The translations under genes were made by a program, and so were the position numbers. Shown here in pieces: positions 9,000-16,064 of a stretch of 54,618 nt of DNA. Under the pieces are notes generated by a model, which saw only the letters and a list, made by a program, of their open reading frames with translations, ran no database searches and had not been told where the DNA came from. The DNA is taken from positions 1 through 54,618 of IMG/VR virus record IMGVR_UViG_3300037225_000325; one strand, given 5' to 3'. Position 1 is the first letter of the stretch, and every line of letters begins with the position of its first letter. Origin of the DNA: a virus.

Positions 9000-9706
9000 G
9001 CAGCCACCTTCTTATTGAAGAGAAAGCAGCCGCAGCCCGCGATATTCTCGTATTTAGAGGGTAGGTAAACATTCCGGTTAAGGTCGCCAAGCCCAGGATC
9101 ATCGGGGATGAATGCAAATTCAACCAGTCGGAGAGAATCAAGCGCGCGGGTAATCTGCTCGAAGCCAAAGATTCTGTGAGCGTTGTAGAAGATCGTGGGC
9201 TTTCCCATCGGCACGGCAAAAAGCAACTGTCCACCGGGAGCCAACACACGCTGCAACTCCTTCATAGCCTTCAGGTCGCCATCGGGATCAAGGGGATCTC
9301 CGTAGCGCCCCAGACCGACGTGCTCGACGACATGCAGGCAGGACAGAGAACTGATGCTGTCATCCGGGAACGGCAGGGCTTTCAGGTCAGCCTGACCGGT
9401 CTGCAACCCAGGAAGATTGATCGCGGCAGGGCGGAAATCATAGAAGGTCATAGGGACGAACTGGCTGACAATCGTCGCCCATATGAAGAAAGATCCTATG
9501 TCTACGTGTTTCTCCGGGCGTGTCTTTGCCAGAACGCTTGCGGCCCAGGCGGTATGGAGAGTGTACTGTCGGTCATAGCTGGTGATGTTGTTATCCTCAC
9601 CGAGACAGGGCCAGATGACTTGCGGGTCGAAGTCAAATCGTTTCTCTGTCTGTTTGAGAAGACTGGCAAAAAGGTATAGGTTTTGACGGAACTTTTCGGG
9701 ATGGAT
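8996..9706 (-). CDS. SAM-dependent methyltransferase (DUF268-like), apparent non-AUG start
   Basis: The first ATG (9451) would remove the SAM-binding motif. The open frame continues upstream for 85 codons with clearly protein-like sequence, including YTLHTAWAASVLAKTR and the motif-I region KHVDIGSFFIWATIVSQFVP. Downstream are SLSCLHVVEHVGLGRYGDPL and LQRVLAPGGQLLFAVP (post-motifs). This matches the sugar/lipid-type methyltransferases found in polysaccharide clusters. A GGAGG sits 6 nt before an in-frame ATC at 9706; no ATG, GTG or TTG is available there, so either ATC starts translation or the start codon is mutated. 236 residues from ATC. Pairs with flanking glycosyltransferases. Confidence 0.8.
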   Translation of the reverse strand: MHPEKFRQNLYLFASLLKQTEKRFDFDPQVIWPCLGEDNNITSYDRQYTLHTAWAASVLAKTRPEKHVDIGSFFIWATIVSQFVPMTFYDFRPAAINLPGLQTGQADLKALPFPDDSISSLSCLHVVEHVGLGRYGDPLDPDGDLKAMKELQRVLAPGGQLLFAVPMGKPTIFYNAHRIFGFEQITRALDSLRLVEFAFIPDDPGLGDLNRNVYLPSKYENIAGCGCFLFNKKVAA

Positions 9707-9720
9707 GGTGCACCTCCATA

Positions 9721-10707
9721 TTAGTACGCCTTGTCCTTTTTCAGAAAAGGCAAGCCCCTATTCGCAGCACCTTCGGAAAACTCCTGCCACCGCTGTTGAT
9801 TCAGCACGTTCCCCTCACTCCCGCATATCGCAGAGAGCATCTTGGCTGCTTCTTTGAAGTCCGCATTAAATCCCAGGCATTCAAGGAGCAATTCCTTTGC
9901 CCGTTCAATCTCTGTCGTCTGCCCCGCTCCCGCCATGTTGAGATATGCCCAGGCAGTAGAGTGCAACGCATCGGGGTAGTGCTGGGTGAATTTACCCAGC
10001 TTCCTGCTATTGCGCCTGAATCTCTCCCCCCAATAGATCGCGCTCGGGAGATCAACCACAGCAAAATACTCCCTGACGGCAAGATATTGAAGCCTCAAAT
10101 CATTAGGATCAGCAGCAAGCTCCTCTCTCAAGATCGCCAGGTCTCGCGCCGTGTTTGGTCTGGGCTGGTATTGAATCATGATGGGGGGGGAGGGAGTAAA
10201 TGCGGCATACGGCGTGTATCTCGCCTCGTGAATCCTCCCCGCAAAATACATATTGCTGTTGTTTCGGAACGCTTTCTCCCTTGGAAATTTTCCACCACAG
10301 TTGTCGTACAGAACGCAGTTGACCACATCTATCTCGGGAGCCACGGTGTCGATTGCATATTTCAGGGCTGCAATAGCCCCCTTATCGGGGCGCTCGTCGG
10401 CGTCCATAAAAAGAATCCAGTCCGTATTGAGCAAATCGAATGACTTGTTGCGGGCCGCTGAGAAATCCACGCCGGTATAATCAGGCGGGGCCGGCCAGTT
10501 AAACTCACCTACCGATAATCTTTTTATTCCCATCTCCCGGAGAATATCGACCGTTTTGTCGTGCGAACCAGTGTCAACAACCGAAATCTGATCTACTCCT
10601 TTGCAGGCTTCAATACACTGCTTTATCTCGTTCTCCTCATTTTTGACAATCAAAGCCAGTCCGAGCGTCTGTCTCATCCTCCCTTTGCTTCCCTTAACCA
10701 GCTCCAT
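9721..10707 (-). CDS. Family 2 glycosyltransferase with TPR-like C-terminus
   Basis: 328 residues. N-terminal GT-A fold: LGLALIVKNEENEIKQCIEA, SVVDTGSHDKTVDIL, then FSAARNKSFDLLNTDWILFM and DADERPDKG (DxD). The C-terminal 130 residues are helical, with a tetratricopeptide-like pattern (LRLQYLAVREYFAVVDLPSA ... DALHSTAWAYLNMAGAG). This layout is that of SunS-type and other protein glycosyltransferases. GGAGG precedes the ATG. First gene of the glycosylation block that follows the coat and decoration genes, so a virion protein is a reasonable acceptor (inference). Confidence 0.85.
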   Translation of the reverse strand: MELVKGSKGRMRQTLGLALIVKNEENEIKQCIEACKGVDQISVVDTGSHDKTVDILREMGIKRLSVGEFNWPAPPDYTGVDFSAARNKSFDLLNTDWILFMDADERPDKGAIAALKYAIDTVAPEIDVVNCVLYDNCGGKFPREKAFRNNSNMYFAGRIHEARYTPYAAFTPSPPIMIQYQPRPNTARDLAILREELAADPNDLRLQYLAVREYFAVVDLPSAIYWGERFRRNSRKLGKFTQHYPDALHSTAWAYLNMAGAGQTTEIERAKELLLECLGFNADFKEAAKMLSAICGSEGNVLNQQRWQEFSEGAANRGLPFLKKDKAY

Positions 10708-10788
10708 CCAGCCTCCTTTTTATTCGTGATGTGAAGCGGGGAAGGGGGAGGGAAAATCCCCCGCCCCGCCTCGTAGTGTCTGTGTCTG

Positions 10789-12561
10789 TTAGCGCCCGGC
10801 TATGATGCCAGCCGTCTTGAGTGCGTTGATGATTTCGTTCACTGCGTCAAAGACCCCGGCCTTACTGATCCCAATCGACTGGGAGCACGAATTGAAGGAG
10901 CCGTTGTTCGTGATAGGAGAAGGCGTGTTGAACGTCTCAAAGGTGTACATACCCGCGGGAGGTATGATCGCGGTAGCCGTAGCATTGACGAAGTTGACGG
11001 CTACGGTGTTGGCCGCGCTGACTCTGGCGCCCGCGACTGACAACCCGGCAGGAAGCACCGGTGTATTGACATTTGCCGCGCCGTTTGCAACTGTCCCCGT
11101 GACCGTGAAGGGAATCTCGGCTCCGCTGTTCGCTGTGATAGCGTATGTGGGAGCCTCGTACAACTGATAAACGGTTGAAGGAACCGCCGGGTTCTGACGT
11201 AAAACGCCCGAAGAATAGACTTCGTTCTGTGTAGGCGTTCCGGCGAGACCCGCCATGAAATCTACGTAAATGTTGCCCGTCCCGGCACGATAACCAGCCA
11301 GGGTCAACCCTGACTGATTCGAGGGCTTGGACACGCCAAGCACGACATCAGTAGCTAGAATACCGCCGACCGTGATGGTAAACTCGGTCGTCCCACCGGA
11401 TGTGACCCCCGTGCTAAATCCGTTCTGGTACTGATAAAGAAGGATGTTGCTTTCCGGCGGGAACCCGTTCGCTACCAGGAATCGGTAGTTGCCCGAAGGA
11501 GGCGTGACCACCGACGTAGACGGATTGATGAATGTGATACCGATCTGGTTCGGACCAGCCACTCGGACATTTCCGAAACCGCATCCGGATACGACACCAG
11601 AAGCGGCCATGTGAGCTTCCATCCCCACGCTAAAGGTGTTGCCGCCAACAAAAGAGACGGTCGGAGCGGCCTGATAGCCGCTTCCTATGTGGGTCATGAT
11701 TACTCCGACGACACCGCCTCCGGATACAACTGCTATCCCGCAAGCACCTGACCCGTAGGGGTAGGTCGCTGAGGCTGCCGGAGATTCAAGCATAAGCGCC
11801 GTTCCAACCACATTACCAGCCCCGGAGACGTTGGGATACCCGAAATTTGACGAAGACCCCGGAGAGAACGGTGAACCACCGATAATACCGCTAGCTCCCG
11901 ATCCTGGAAGAGCCGAAGTGACCCCGCCCAGAGGGCCACCGCCCGCAAAAACAACCTGGGGAGGCATGTAGTATCCCTGTCCGGCAGTCGTCACATAGAC
12001 ACCTACGACGTGCCCGGAGTTATCCAACACAGCCGAACCTGCCGCGTTCATCCCGCCAATGGTGAATATCTGTTCGGCGGAGGTTAATGATGCAACTGCA
12101 GCGGGGGTGATGGCTGAATACACGGTAGGGAATCCTGTAGCGATGACTGCTGTAAACAAGCCAGCTGCAGGAGTTGCAGCCAGGCCGGTCACGTTAATCT
12201 CATTCCCTATGAGCGTGTTGAGTGATACAGCACTGTTCCTGATGCCCGCGAAGCCAGAGCCAACGCTTATGGCTGAAACGGGGTTGATGGCAAGAAGGAA
12301 GTCCGTGGTAGCCACAAGAGCGCCGGATGTTCCGAGGCTAACGGTAAAAGCGAACTCCTGAGTAGACCCGCTAGCACAGCCGATGGGGGTAGCTCCGAAG
12401 GTGAAGGTGGTCAGTGTGCCCAGAGGCATGTTCTGGATATTCGCCTGCATGGGAGTGGTAAACTGAGGGATGGGGACTGCGCCCCACAAAGCCACTTTGG
12501 CCGAAGACGACTGTCCGAGGACTGTGCCGTCAGTGTTTGAATCGTCGAGAACCTTATACAT
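10789..12561 (-). CDS. Virion decoration-like protein with repeated beta domains
   Basis: 590 residues, rich in Gly, Ala, Val, Thr and Ser, poor in charge. It contains two copies of a GSGY-type motif (VYVTTAGQGYYMPPQVVFAG and VIMTHIGSGYQAAPTVSFVG). Recurring Ig-like beta modules have a shared pattern of GLxxAGxRV...VxVxFxN...PPxGxYxF. The N-terminus MYKVLDDSNTDGTVLGQ is compact and distinct. Located directly after coat, where head decoration or head-fibre genes usually lie. Possible acceptor of the adjacent glycosyltransferases. No enzyme motif seen. Confidence 0.65.
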   Translation of the reverse strand: MYKVLDDSNTDGTVLGQSSSAKVALWGAVPIPQFTTPMQANIQNMPLGTLTTFTFGATPIGCASGSTQEFAFTVSLGTSGALVATTDFLLAINPVSAISVGSGFAGIRNSAVSLNTLIGNEINVTGLAATPAAGLFTAVIATGFPTVYSAITPAAVASLTSAEQIFTIGGMNAAGSAVLDNSGHVVGVYVTTAGQGYYMPPQVVFAGGGPLGGVTSALPGSGASGIIGGSPFSPGSSSNFGYPNVSGAGNVVGTALMLESPAASATYPYGSGACGIAVVSGGGVVGVIMTHIGSGYQAAPTVSFVGGNTFSVGMEAHMAASGVVSGCGFGNVRVAGPNQIGITFINPSTSVVTPPSGNYRFLVANGFPPESNILLYQYQNGFSTGVTSGGTTEFTITVGGILATDVVLGVSKPSNQSGLTLAGYRAGTGNIYVDFMAGLAGTPTQNEVYSSGVLRQNPAVPSTVYQLYEAPTYAITANSGAEIPFTVTGTVANGAANVNTPVLPAGLSVAGARVSAANTVAVNFVNATATAIIPPAGMYTFETFNTPSPITNNGSFNSCSQSIGISKAGVFDAVNEIINALKTAGIIAGR

Positions 12562-12611
12562 GGTTGATCTCCTTGTTATGTTTGTCGTAAAACCTCAGTA
12601 ATTGCAAGTAC

Positions 12612-13868
12612 TTACCCCGTAATTCTGCAGATAAGCTCAGGCCTGGTGCAAGCATATCCGGCCAGCACGTCGGCCCTTGCCGGGAACTGAGTGTTCGTGA
12701 TGTCGTAAGCCCTGACAATGAGGATCGAGATGTTCTGATAGGACTCACGGGCTGCAAAGTCAACGCCCGAAGGCATCACGAGGTCAGCCGTCGCCATAGT
12801 GAAGGCATCGCCGTGGAATGCAAGGTTGACCGGGTAGTATGTCGCGCTCGAACCGGAAAGCAGAGTGATCGCCCCGCCCGTTGCCGGGGAAGCATTGACC
12901 GTGCCGTATGCGGAGCCCGAAACGGCGGGTGTGATCGCCGGGTAGATAGGAATGGTCATGTTCCCGCCGCCGTCCGCCGTAGCGTTTGAGGTCACAACAA
13001 ACGTGGCGTTGTAGCCCGTGTTCGGTTTCTGGTTTTCGGGGTTCACATGGTAAATCCCGGCAACCATGATAATCTCACCCGCATTCAGGACCGAGCCCGC
13101 CGTCCATCCATTTGTGAGAAGGTTGGAGCCGACCTGTGAAGCACCATTTACGAGGACAGTTCCGCTTCGTGTCCCGGTGAGCAGGGTATTGATGTTCTGG
13201 TCCATCGCCCAATCAAAGTCAAGCGCATGGATCATGACGCCCTGCATGTACTGTTCGGCAATTTGTTTACTGGATTCGTAGAGGCCGGACAGACCCTTCA
13301 CCGTAGCCGCCATGGCCCACTGATTTACGATGATTTCCCTTCTCTTGTCCCTTGGCGCCGACATGCCGTCGAGAAGTGCGCCGGCATAGAGAGGCCAGTC
13401 GGGGCTGCTGTAGTCGAGAAGGATATTTGCAACTGGGGTCCATCCTGCCGTTCCCGGAAGCGTACCAGCCGTTCCCATCTGCATGAAGCCGTTATAGCCG
13501 AGCCCGAGGGCATCGATATCCATAGCGGTCGCCATCGCGGGAAGAGCAGGGTCGAGAACCTGTTTCCTGAAGTTCTGGACGGACAGGGAAAGTTCGTTCT
13601 GGGTGAAGTTAAGGCCCACCTGATACTGATACTGCAAAGTGAGCGGCACAGTATCTTCCTGGAAAGACTGAACGACCAGGGCGGACTGCCTGCTGACGGT
13701 AGGTCTCCATGGACGCTTGATGTTGAAGTTTGAGCCTATCTTGGCGCCTTCTTTCTTGAACTCGGCGTTGTACTGCTTGTCGATAACCTGAATCAACTTC
13801 GCATTGTTGTGAAGAACATCGATAGCATTGATTGCTACCTCTGTGCTGGTTAGTGTTTTGTTTGGCAT
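12612..13868 (-). CDS. Major coat protein, P22 gp5-like
   Basis: 418 residues (P22 coat is 430). The N-terminal helix with LTSTEVAINAIDVLHNNAKL and the following KEGAKIGSNFNIKRPWRPTV agree with the P22 coat family. QYQVGLNFTQNELSLSVQNF and RKQVLDPALPAMATAMDIDA continue the match. The central Gly/Ser/Thr-rich part (residues ~230-340) corresponds to the inserted domain of the HK97 fold in this group. Order scaffold-coat is the same as in P22. Confidence 0.92.
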   Translation of the reverse strand: MPNKTLTSTEVAINAIDVLHNNAKLIQVIDKQYNAEFKKEGAKIGSNFNIKRPWRPTVSRQSALVVQSFQEDTVPLTLQYQYQVGLNFTQNELSLSVQNFRKQVLDPALPAMATAMDIDALGLGYNGFMQMGTAGTLPGTAGWTPVANILLDYSSPDWPLYAGALLDGMSAPRDKRREIIVNQWAMAATVKGLSGLYESSKQIAEQYMQGVMIHALDFDWAMDQNINTLLTGTRSGTVLVNGASQVGSNLLTNGWTAGSVLNAGEIIMVAGIYHVNPENQKPNTGYNATFVVTSNATADGGGNMTIPIYPAITPAVSGSAYGTVNASPATGGAITLLSGSSATYYPVNLAFHGDAFTMATADLVMPSGVDFAARESYQNISILIVRAYDITNTQFPARADVLAGYACTRPELICRITG

Positions 13869-13883
13869 ATCGGGTCTCCTTGT

Positions 13884-14810
13884 TTATGCTTTCTGAGCCC
13901 TCACCCTCTTGATATATTCATCGGGGTTGGTCTTGGCGAGTTCCGAAAGGTCGCCGGAAACCACCGTCCCGTTATTTCCACCAACGGGGGTATGGGGAAC
14001 AGGAGCTTTACTTCTGGGTTTTGCGGTTGTCGGGGTATTTTCAAGCGCCCCGATGATTTTTCCAAGTTCCAAAAATACGGTAAAGGGGTTCCCTCCGGGC
14101 TTTTCAACCCACTGTCCATTCTGTTGCACGAGAGGGGCAAGGTTATAAATGCGCTTCGCTTCGTCCCTGTTTTCGTGAAGATAACGGATCAGTTGAGGCC
14201 CTTCCTCCCGCATCATGATTACGGCACGCATAGCGGTTGACATAGGCAAAGTCGGGTCTTCGGCGATTTCCGCGATAGCAGGATCTTCTTCGGCTGCTTT
14301 CTTCATGCGGTCCTGATGCGCCGTAATGACCTTATTGACTTGCTCGGCTTGGCTCGTCTGGGCGATCCTCCCCTGAAGCTCCTGCACCGCCTGGTGTTTG
14401 CCCATTTCGATAAGCCATGTATCCTTGGCGTCCTCGTAGGCTTCCCAGTCGGGGAAATCTTCAGGCTTCGGTTTTGCAGGCGGTCCTGCGGCTGGTGCAG
14501 CCACCTGGGGCGGCTGAACGGTCTGTTCTGCAGGAGGCTTGATCGTACCTTCCGAACGGCCCTTCCAGTATTCCCGCTGTGCGACAAGTTCATTGATGCG
14601 GTCTTCGGCGGTCTTCGGCTTTTTCACCGGTACTGTCGAGGGTGCGGCTTCCTTGGTTTCATCCGTGGTTTCGACAGGGGGTGTCTCTGTTGAGGTTGAC
14701 GGCTCCGCCGTCTGCGGCTGGTCGGAAGTCTGATCTCCCGTTACTTCTGGTCCTGCGGTTGACGGGTCCGCCGTTTCGTCTATCGTGCCATCCTGCACGG
14801 GTTCTGCCAT
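13884..14810 (-). CDS. Scaffolding protein
   Basis: 308 residues (P22 gp8 is 303). Acidic, Pro/Thr/Glu-rich N-terminal 75 residues, then helical charged sequence with AEDRINELVAQREYWKGRSE and VQELQGRIAQTSQAEQVNKV, and a basic C-terminal end (DEYIKRVRAQKA) of the type that binds coat in P22. The position immediately upstream of coat supports the assignment more than sequence identity does. Confidence 0.82.
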   Translation of the reverse strand: MAEPVQDGTIDETADPSTAGPEVTGDQTSDQPQTAEPSTSTETPPVETTDETKEAAPSTVPVKKPKTAEDRINELVAQREYWKGRSEGTIKPPAEQTVQPPQVAAPAAGPPAKPKPEDFPDWEAYEDAKDTWLIEMGKHQAVQELQGRIAQTSQAEQVNKVITAHQDRMKKAAEEDPAIAEIAEDPTLPMSTAMRAVIMMREEGPQLIRYLHENRDEAKRIYNLAPLVQQNGQWVEKPGGNPFTVFLELGKIIGALENTPTTAKPRSKAPVPHTPVGGNNGTVVSGDLSELAKTNPDEYIKRVRAQKA

Positions 14811-14835
14811 AATCGATCTCCTTTGAACAAAAAAT

Positions 14836-14870
14836 AAGGGCTACTCACCACTTTCATGGCGGTAGCCCTT
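14836..14870 (-). terminator. Rho-independent terminator upstream of scaffold gene
   Basis: On the minus strand the 9-bp arms AAGGGCTAC and GTAGCCCTT enclose a 17-nt loop and are followed by ATTTTTTG. It lies between the small genes after the portal and the scaffold/coat genes, so it would end, or partly end, the upstream transcript just after the CRISPR-repeat-like sequence at 14896-14925. Coat genes must still be transcribed, so read-through or an unseen internal promoter is needed. Confidence 0.7.
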
Positions 14871-14895
14871 TGGGTCTCCTATTTTGAGACTTAGG

Positions 14896-14925
14896 GTTCC
14901 AATCCACGCCCCGCTCGGGGGCGAC
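14896..14925 (-). ncRNA. Solitary type I-C-like CRISPR repeat (candidate RNA anti-CRISPR)
   Basis: Read on the minus strand this 30-nt stretch is GTCGCCCC, loop CGAGC, then GGGGCGTGGATTGGAAC. It has the form of type I-C repeats, GTCGC-stem-loop-GCGTGGATTGAAAY: a 6-bp CGCCCC/GGGGCG hairpin and the conserved TGGATTG tag that becomes the crRNA 5' handle. It differs by a shorter loop and one substitution (TTGGAAC for TTGAAAC). There is no second repeat, spacer or cas gene in the window. It starts 7 nt after the stop of the 54-aa gene, on the same strand, and is followed by a small GTCTC/GAGAC hairpin and a terminator. Phage solitary repeat units that act as RNA anti-CRISPRs are known; action here is inferred. 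Confidence 0.6.
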
Positions 14926-14931
14926 TAAAGA

Positions 14932-15096
14932 CTATTCTTTATCTTCCTCCCGTCTGCTGTAAGGCTTCGGCATGTCAACAACAAACATTTTTTTAATCTT
15001 TCCAGCCTCTTCCCTTTCGATGGTTCTGAATGAAGCTGCCCGCTGAAGAAGCATGGCATGTTCTATTTTCAAAAAACATTCTAACACATCATTCAT
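14932..15096 (-). CDS. Small charged protein (54 aa) next to the CRISPR-like repeat
   Basis: 54 residues, starting MNDVLECFLKIEHAMLLQRA and ending SRREEDKE; mostly one amphipathic helix with charged ends. The ATG overlaps the upstream stop (ATGA). Its stop lies 7 nt from the solitary repeat, so both would be on one RNA. Family not recognised; given the neighbour, an anti-CRISPR or regulatory role can be asked but is not shown. Confidence 0.6.
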   Translation of the reverse strand: MNDVLECFLKIEHAMLLQRAASFRTIEREEAGKIKKMFVVDMPKPYSRREEDKE

Positions 15097-15332
15097 TCCG
15101 CCAACTCCCTTAACCTCCGTTGAAGTCCTTGAAGCATTTTGATCAGGTCTACAACGTCTTTTCTCTTCAGTGAGACGCTTACTGTCTCCTTATGGCTATA
15201 CACCCTGTTGGGGGGCAAGTCAAGAAGTTTCTTTGTATCAACAGCATAATCTGACGAACACTCTCGCGAATGCCTGGGAGGAGCGTGTAGAATATTTTCA
15301 AAGTAGTCCAATTGTATTTCCTCCGGAGTCAT
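15093..15332 (-). CDS. Small hypothetical protein (79 aa)
   Basis: Start at 15332 chosen because the ATG overlaps the GroES-like stop (ATGA) and follows GAGGAGG. Begins MTPEEIQLDYFENILHAPPR; ends in a charged helix (RKDVVDLIKMLQGLQRRLRE). Helical and soluble. Function unknown. Coupled to the genes on both sides. Confidence 0.65.
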   Translation of the reverse strand: MTPEEIQLDYFENILHAPPRHSRECSSDYAVDTKKLLDLPPNRVYSHKETVSVSLKRKDVVDLIKMLQGLQRRLRELAE

Positions 15333-15715
15333 GCCAGTACCCTCCTCACCTGTCCCCTTTGCGTCAGATACATGCTTTCTTCCCACTCTTTCCTGGTAGG
15401 ACGGCCTGAGTTTTTCCATGTGAGAACTTCCCCTTCTGAGGTTATGGTTCCCATTATCTCATCCTCGCGCGTGACCATGAGTTCTTCGCCTTCATAGGTG
15501 AGCTGCATGGCCCTGGCAGTGTCGATGATCACCCTGTCGCCCACGTGAAGAGACATGGGGATGAACTTCCCCTTGTCGGTGATACGGCCCGGCCCGGTGA
15601 CGATGATCGTTCCGCTCCATAAGGTAGATTGGTAAACTTCCGGGACGAAAATGCTGCCTATCTTCTCGATGGGGGGGTCACATTTCACAATCACTTTATC
15701 CTGATTCGTTCTCAT
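15329..15715 (-). CDS. GroES-like co-chaperonin (Cpn10)
   Basis: 128 residues; GroES is about 97. The Cpn10 pattern is visible: DKVIVKCDPPIEKIGSIFVP, then SGTIIVTGPGRITDKGKFIP, then LHVGDRVIIDTARAMQLTYE and LMVTREDEIMGTI. The loop between IFVPEVYQSTLWSGT corresponds to the mobile loop that contacts GroEL. About 30 extra C-terminal residues are polar and may be disordered. Phage co-chaperonins such as T4 gp31 replace host GroES during coat folding; the position near coat and portal fits. No GroEL is present, so the host chaperonin would be the partner. Confidence 0.85.
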   Translation of the reverse strand: MRTNQDKVIVKCDPPIEKIGSIFVPEVYQSTLWSGTIIVTGPGRITDKGKFIPMSLHVGDRVIIDTARAMQLTYEGEELMVTREDEIMGTITSEGEVLTWKNSGRPTRKEWEESMYLTQRGQVRRVLA

Positions 15716-15975
15716 GCCGGGTCTCCCTTCTTTAGCGGTAGCACGCTGGCCAACGTCATGTTCTTCTTTTTTTGCTTTCTGGGAAACAGTGCCATCACCT
15801 GTTCATAGGTCTCCTGACACAGGAAGTTCCCGAAGCCTGCAATGGCAATTTTCGATCCAACCAAGTCCCCCGCTTCCGAAATAAGCGGTTCAATGAAGAC
15901 GGGAGCTGTCGGTGGGATGACTATGGAAAAAGGTCTCCCCCCTTGATGCGGTACGGCGGTAAGCTCAACGATCAT
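15712..15975 (-). CDS. Hypothetical protein (87 aa)
   Basis: Starts MIVELTAVPHQGGRPFSIVI; contains ISEAGDLVGSKIAIAGFGNF and a basic patch RKQKKKN. Mixed beta and helix. ATGA overlap with the following GroES-like gene and with the 30-aa gene before it. Not recognised; likely co-expressed with the co-chaperonin. Confidence 0.65.
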   Translation of the reverse strand: MIVELTAVPHQGGRPFSIVIPPTAPVFIEPLISEAGDLVGSKIAIAGFGNFLCQETYEQVMALFPRKQKKKNMTLASVLPLKKGDPA

Positions 15976-16064
15976 TGGGGCCCTCCTTCCGTAATAGACC
16001 TTGCATCAAAGATTAGCGCATCGGCCCTTGTCCGATGATTTACTCCCCAATAAATCACTCCCAT
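15972..16064 (-). CDS. Tiny coupled ORF (30 aa)
   Basis: Begins MGVIYWGVNHRTRADALIFD. Its start overlaps the portal stop (TAATG) with GGAG upstream, and its stop overlaps the next start (ATGA). Such perfect packing on both sides suggests it is translated, but 30 residues with no homology cue leave the function open. Confidence 0.5.
   Translation of the reverse strand: MGVIYWGVNHRTRADALIFDARSITEGGPQ

Noticed and set aside
10708-10788. GC-rich hairpin after the decoration-like gene
   Set aside because: Arms GGGGGA/TCCCTCCCCC can pair but no T-run follows, so a terminator is not supported.
14891-14925. tRNA T-arm-like GGTTCCAATCC on the plus strand
   Set aside because: The flanking bases cannot form the 5-bp T stem and there is no acceptor, D or anticodon arm. 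The opposite strand fits a CRISPR-type repeat much better.
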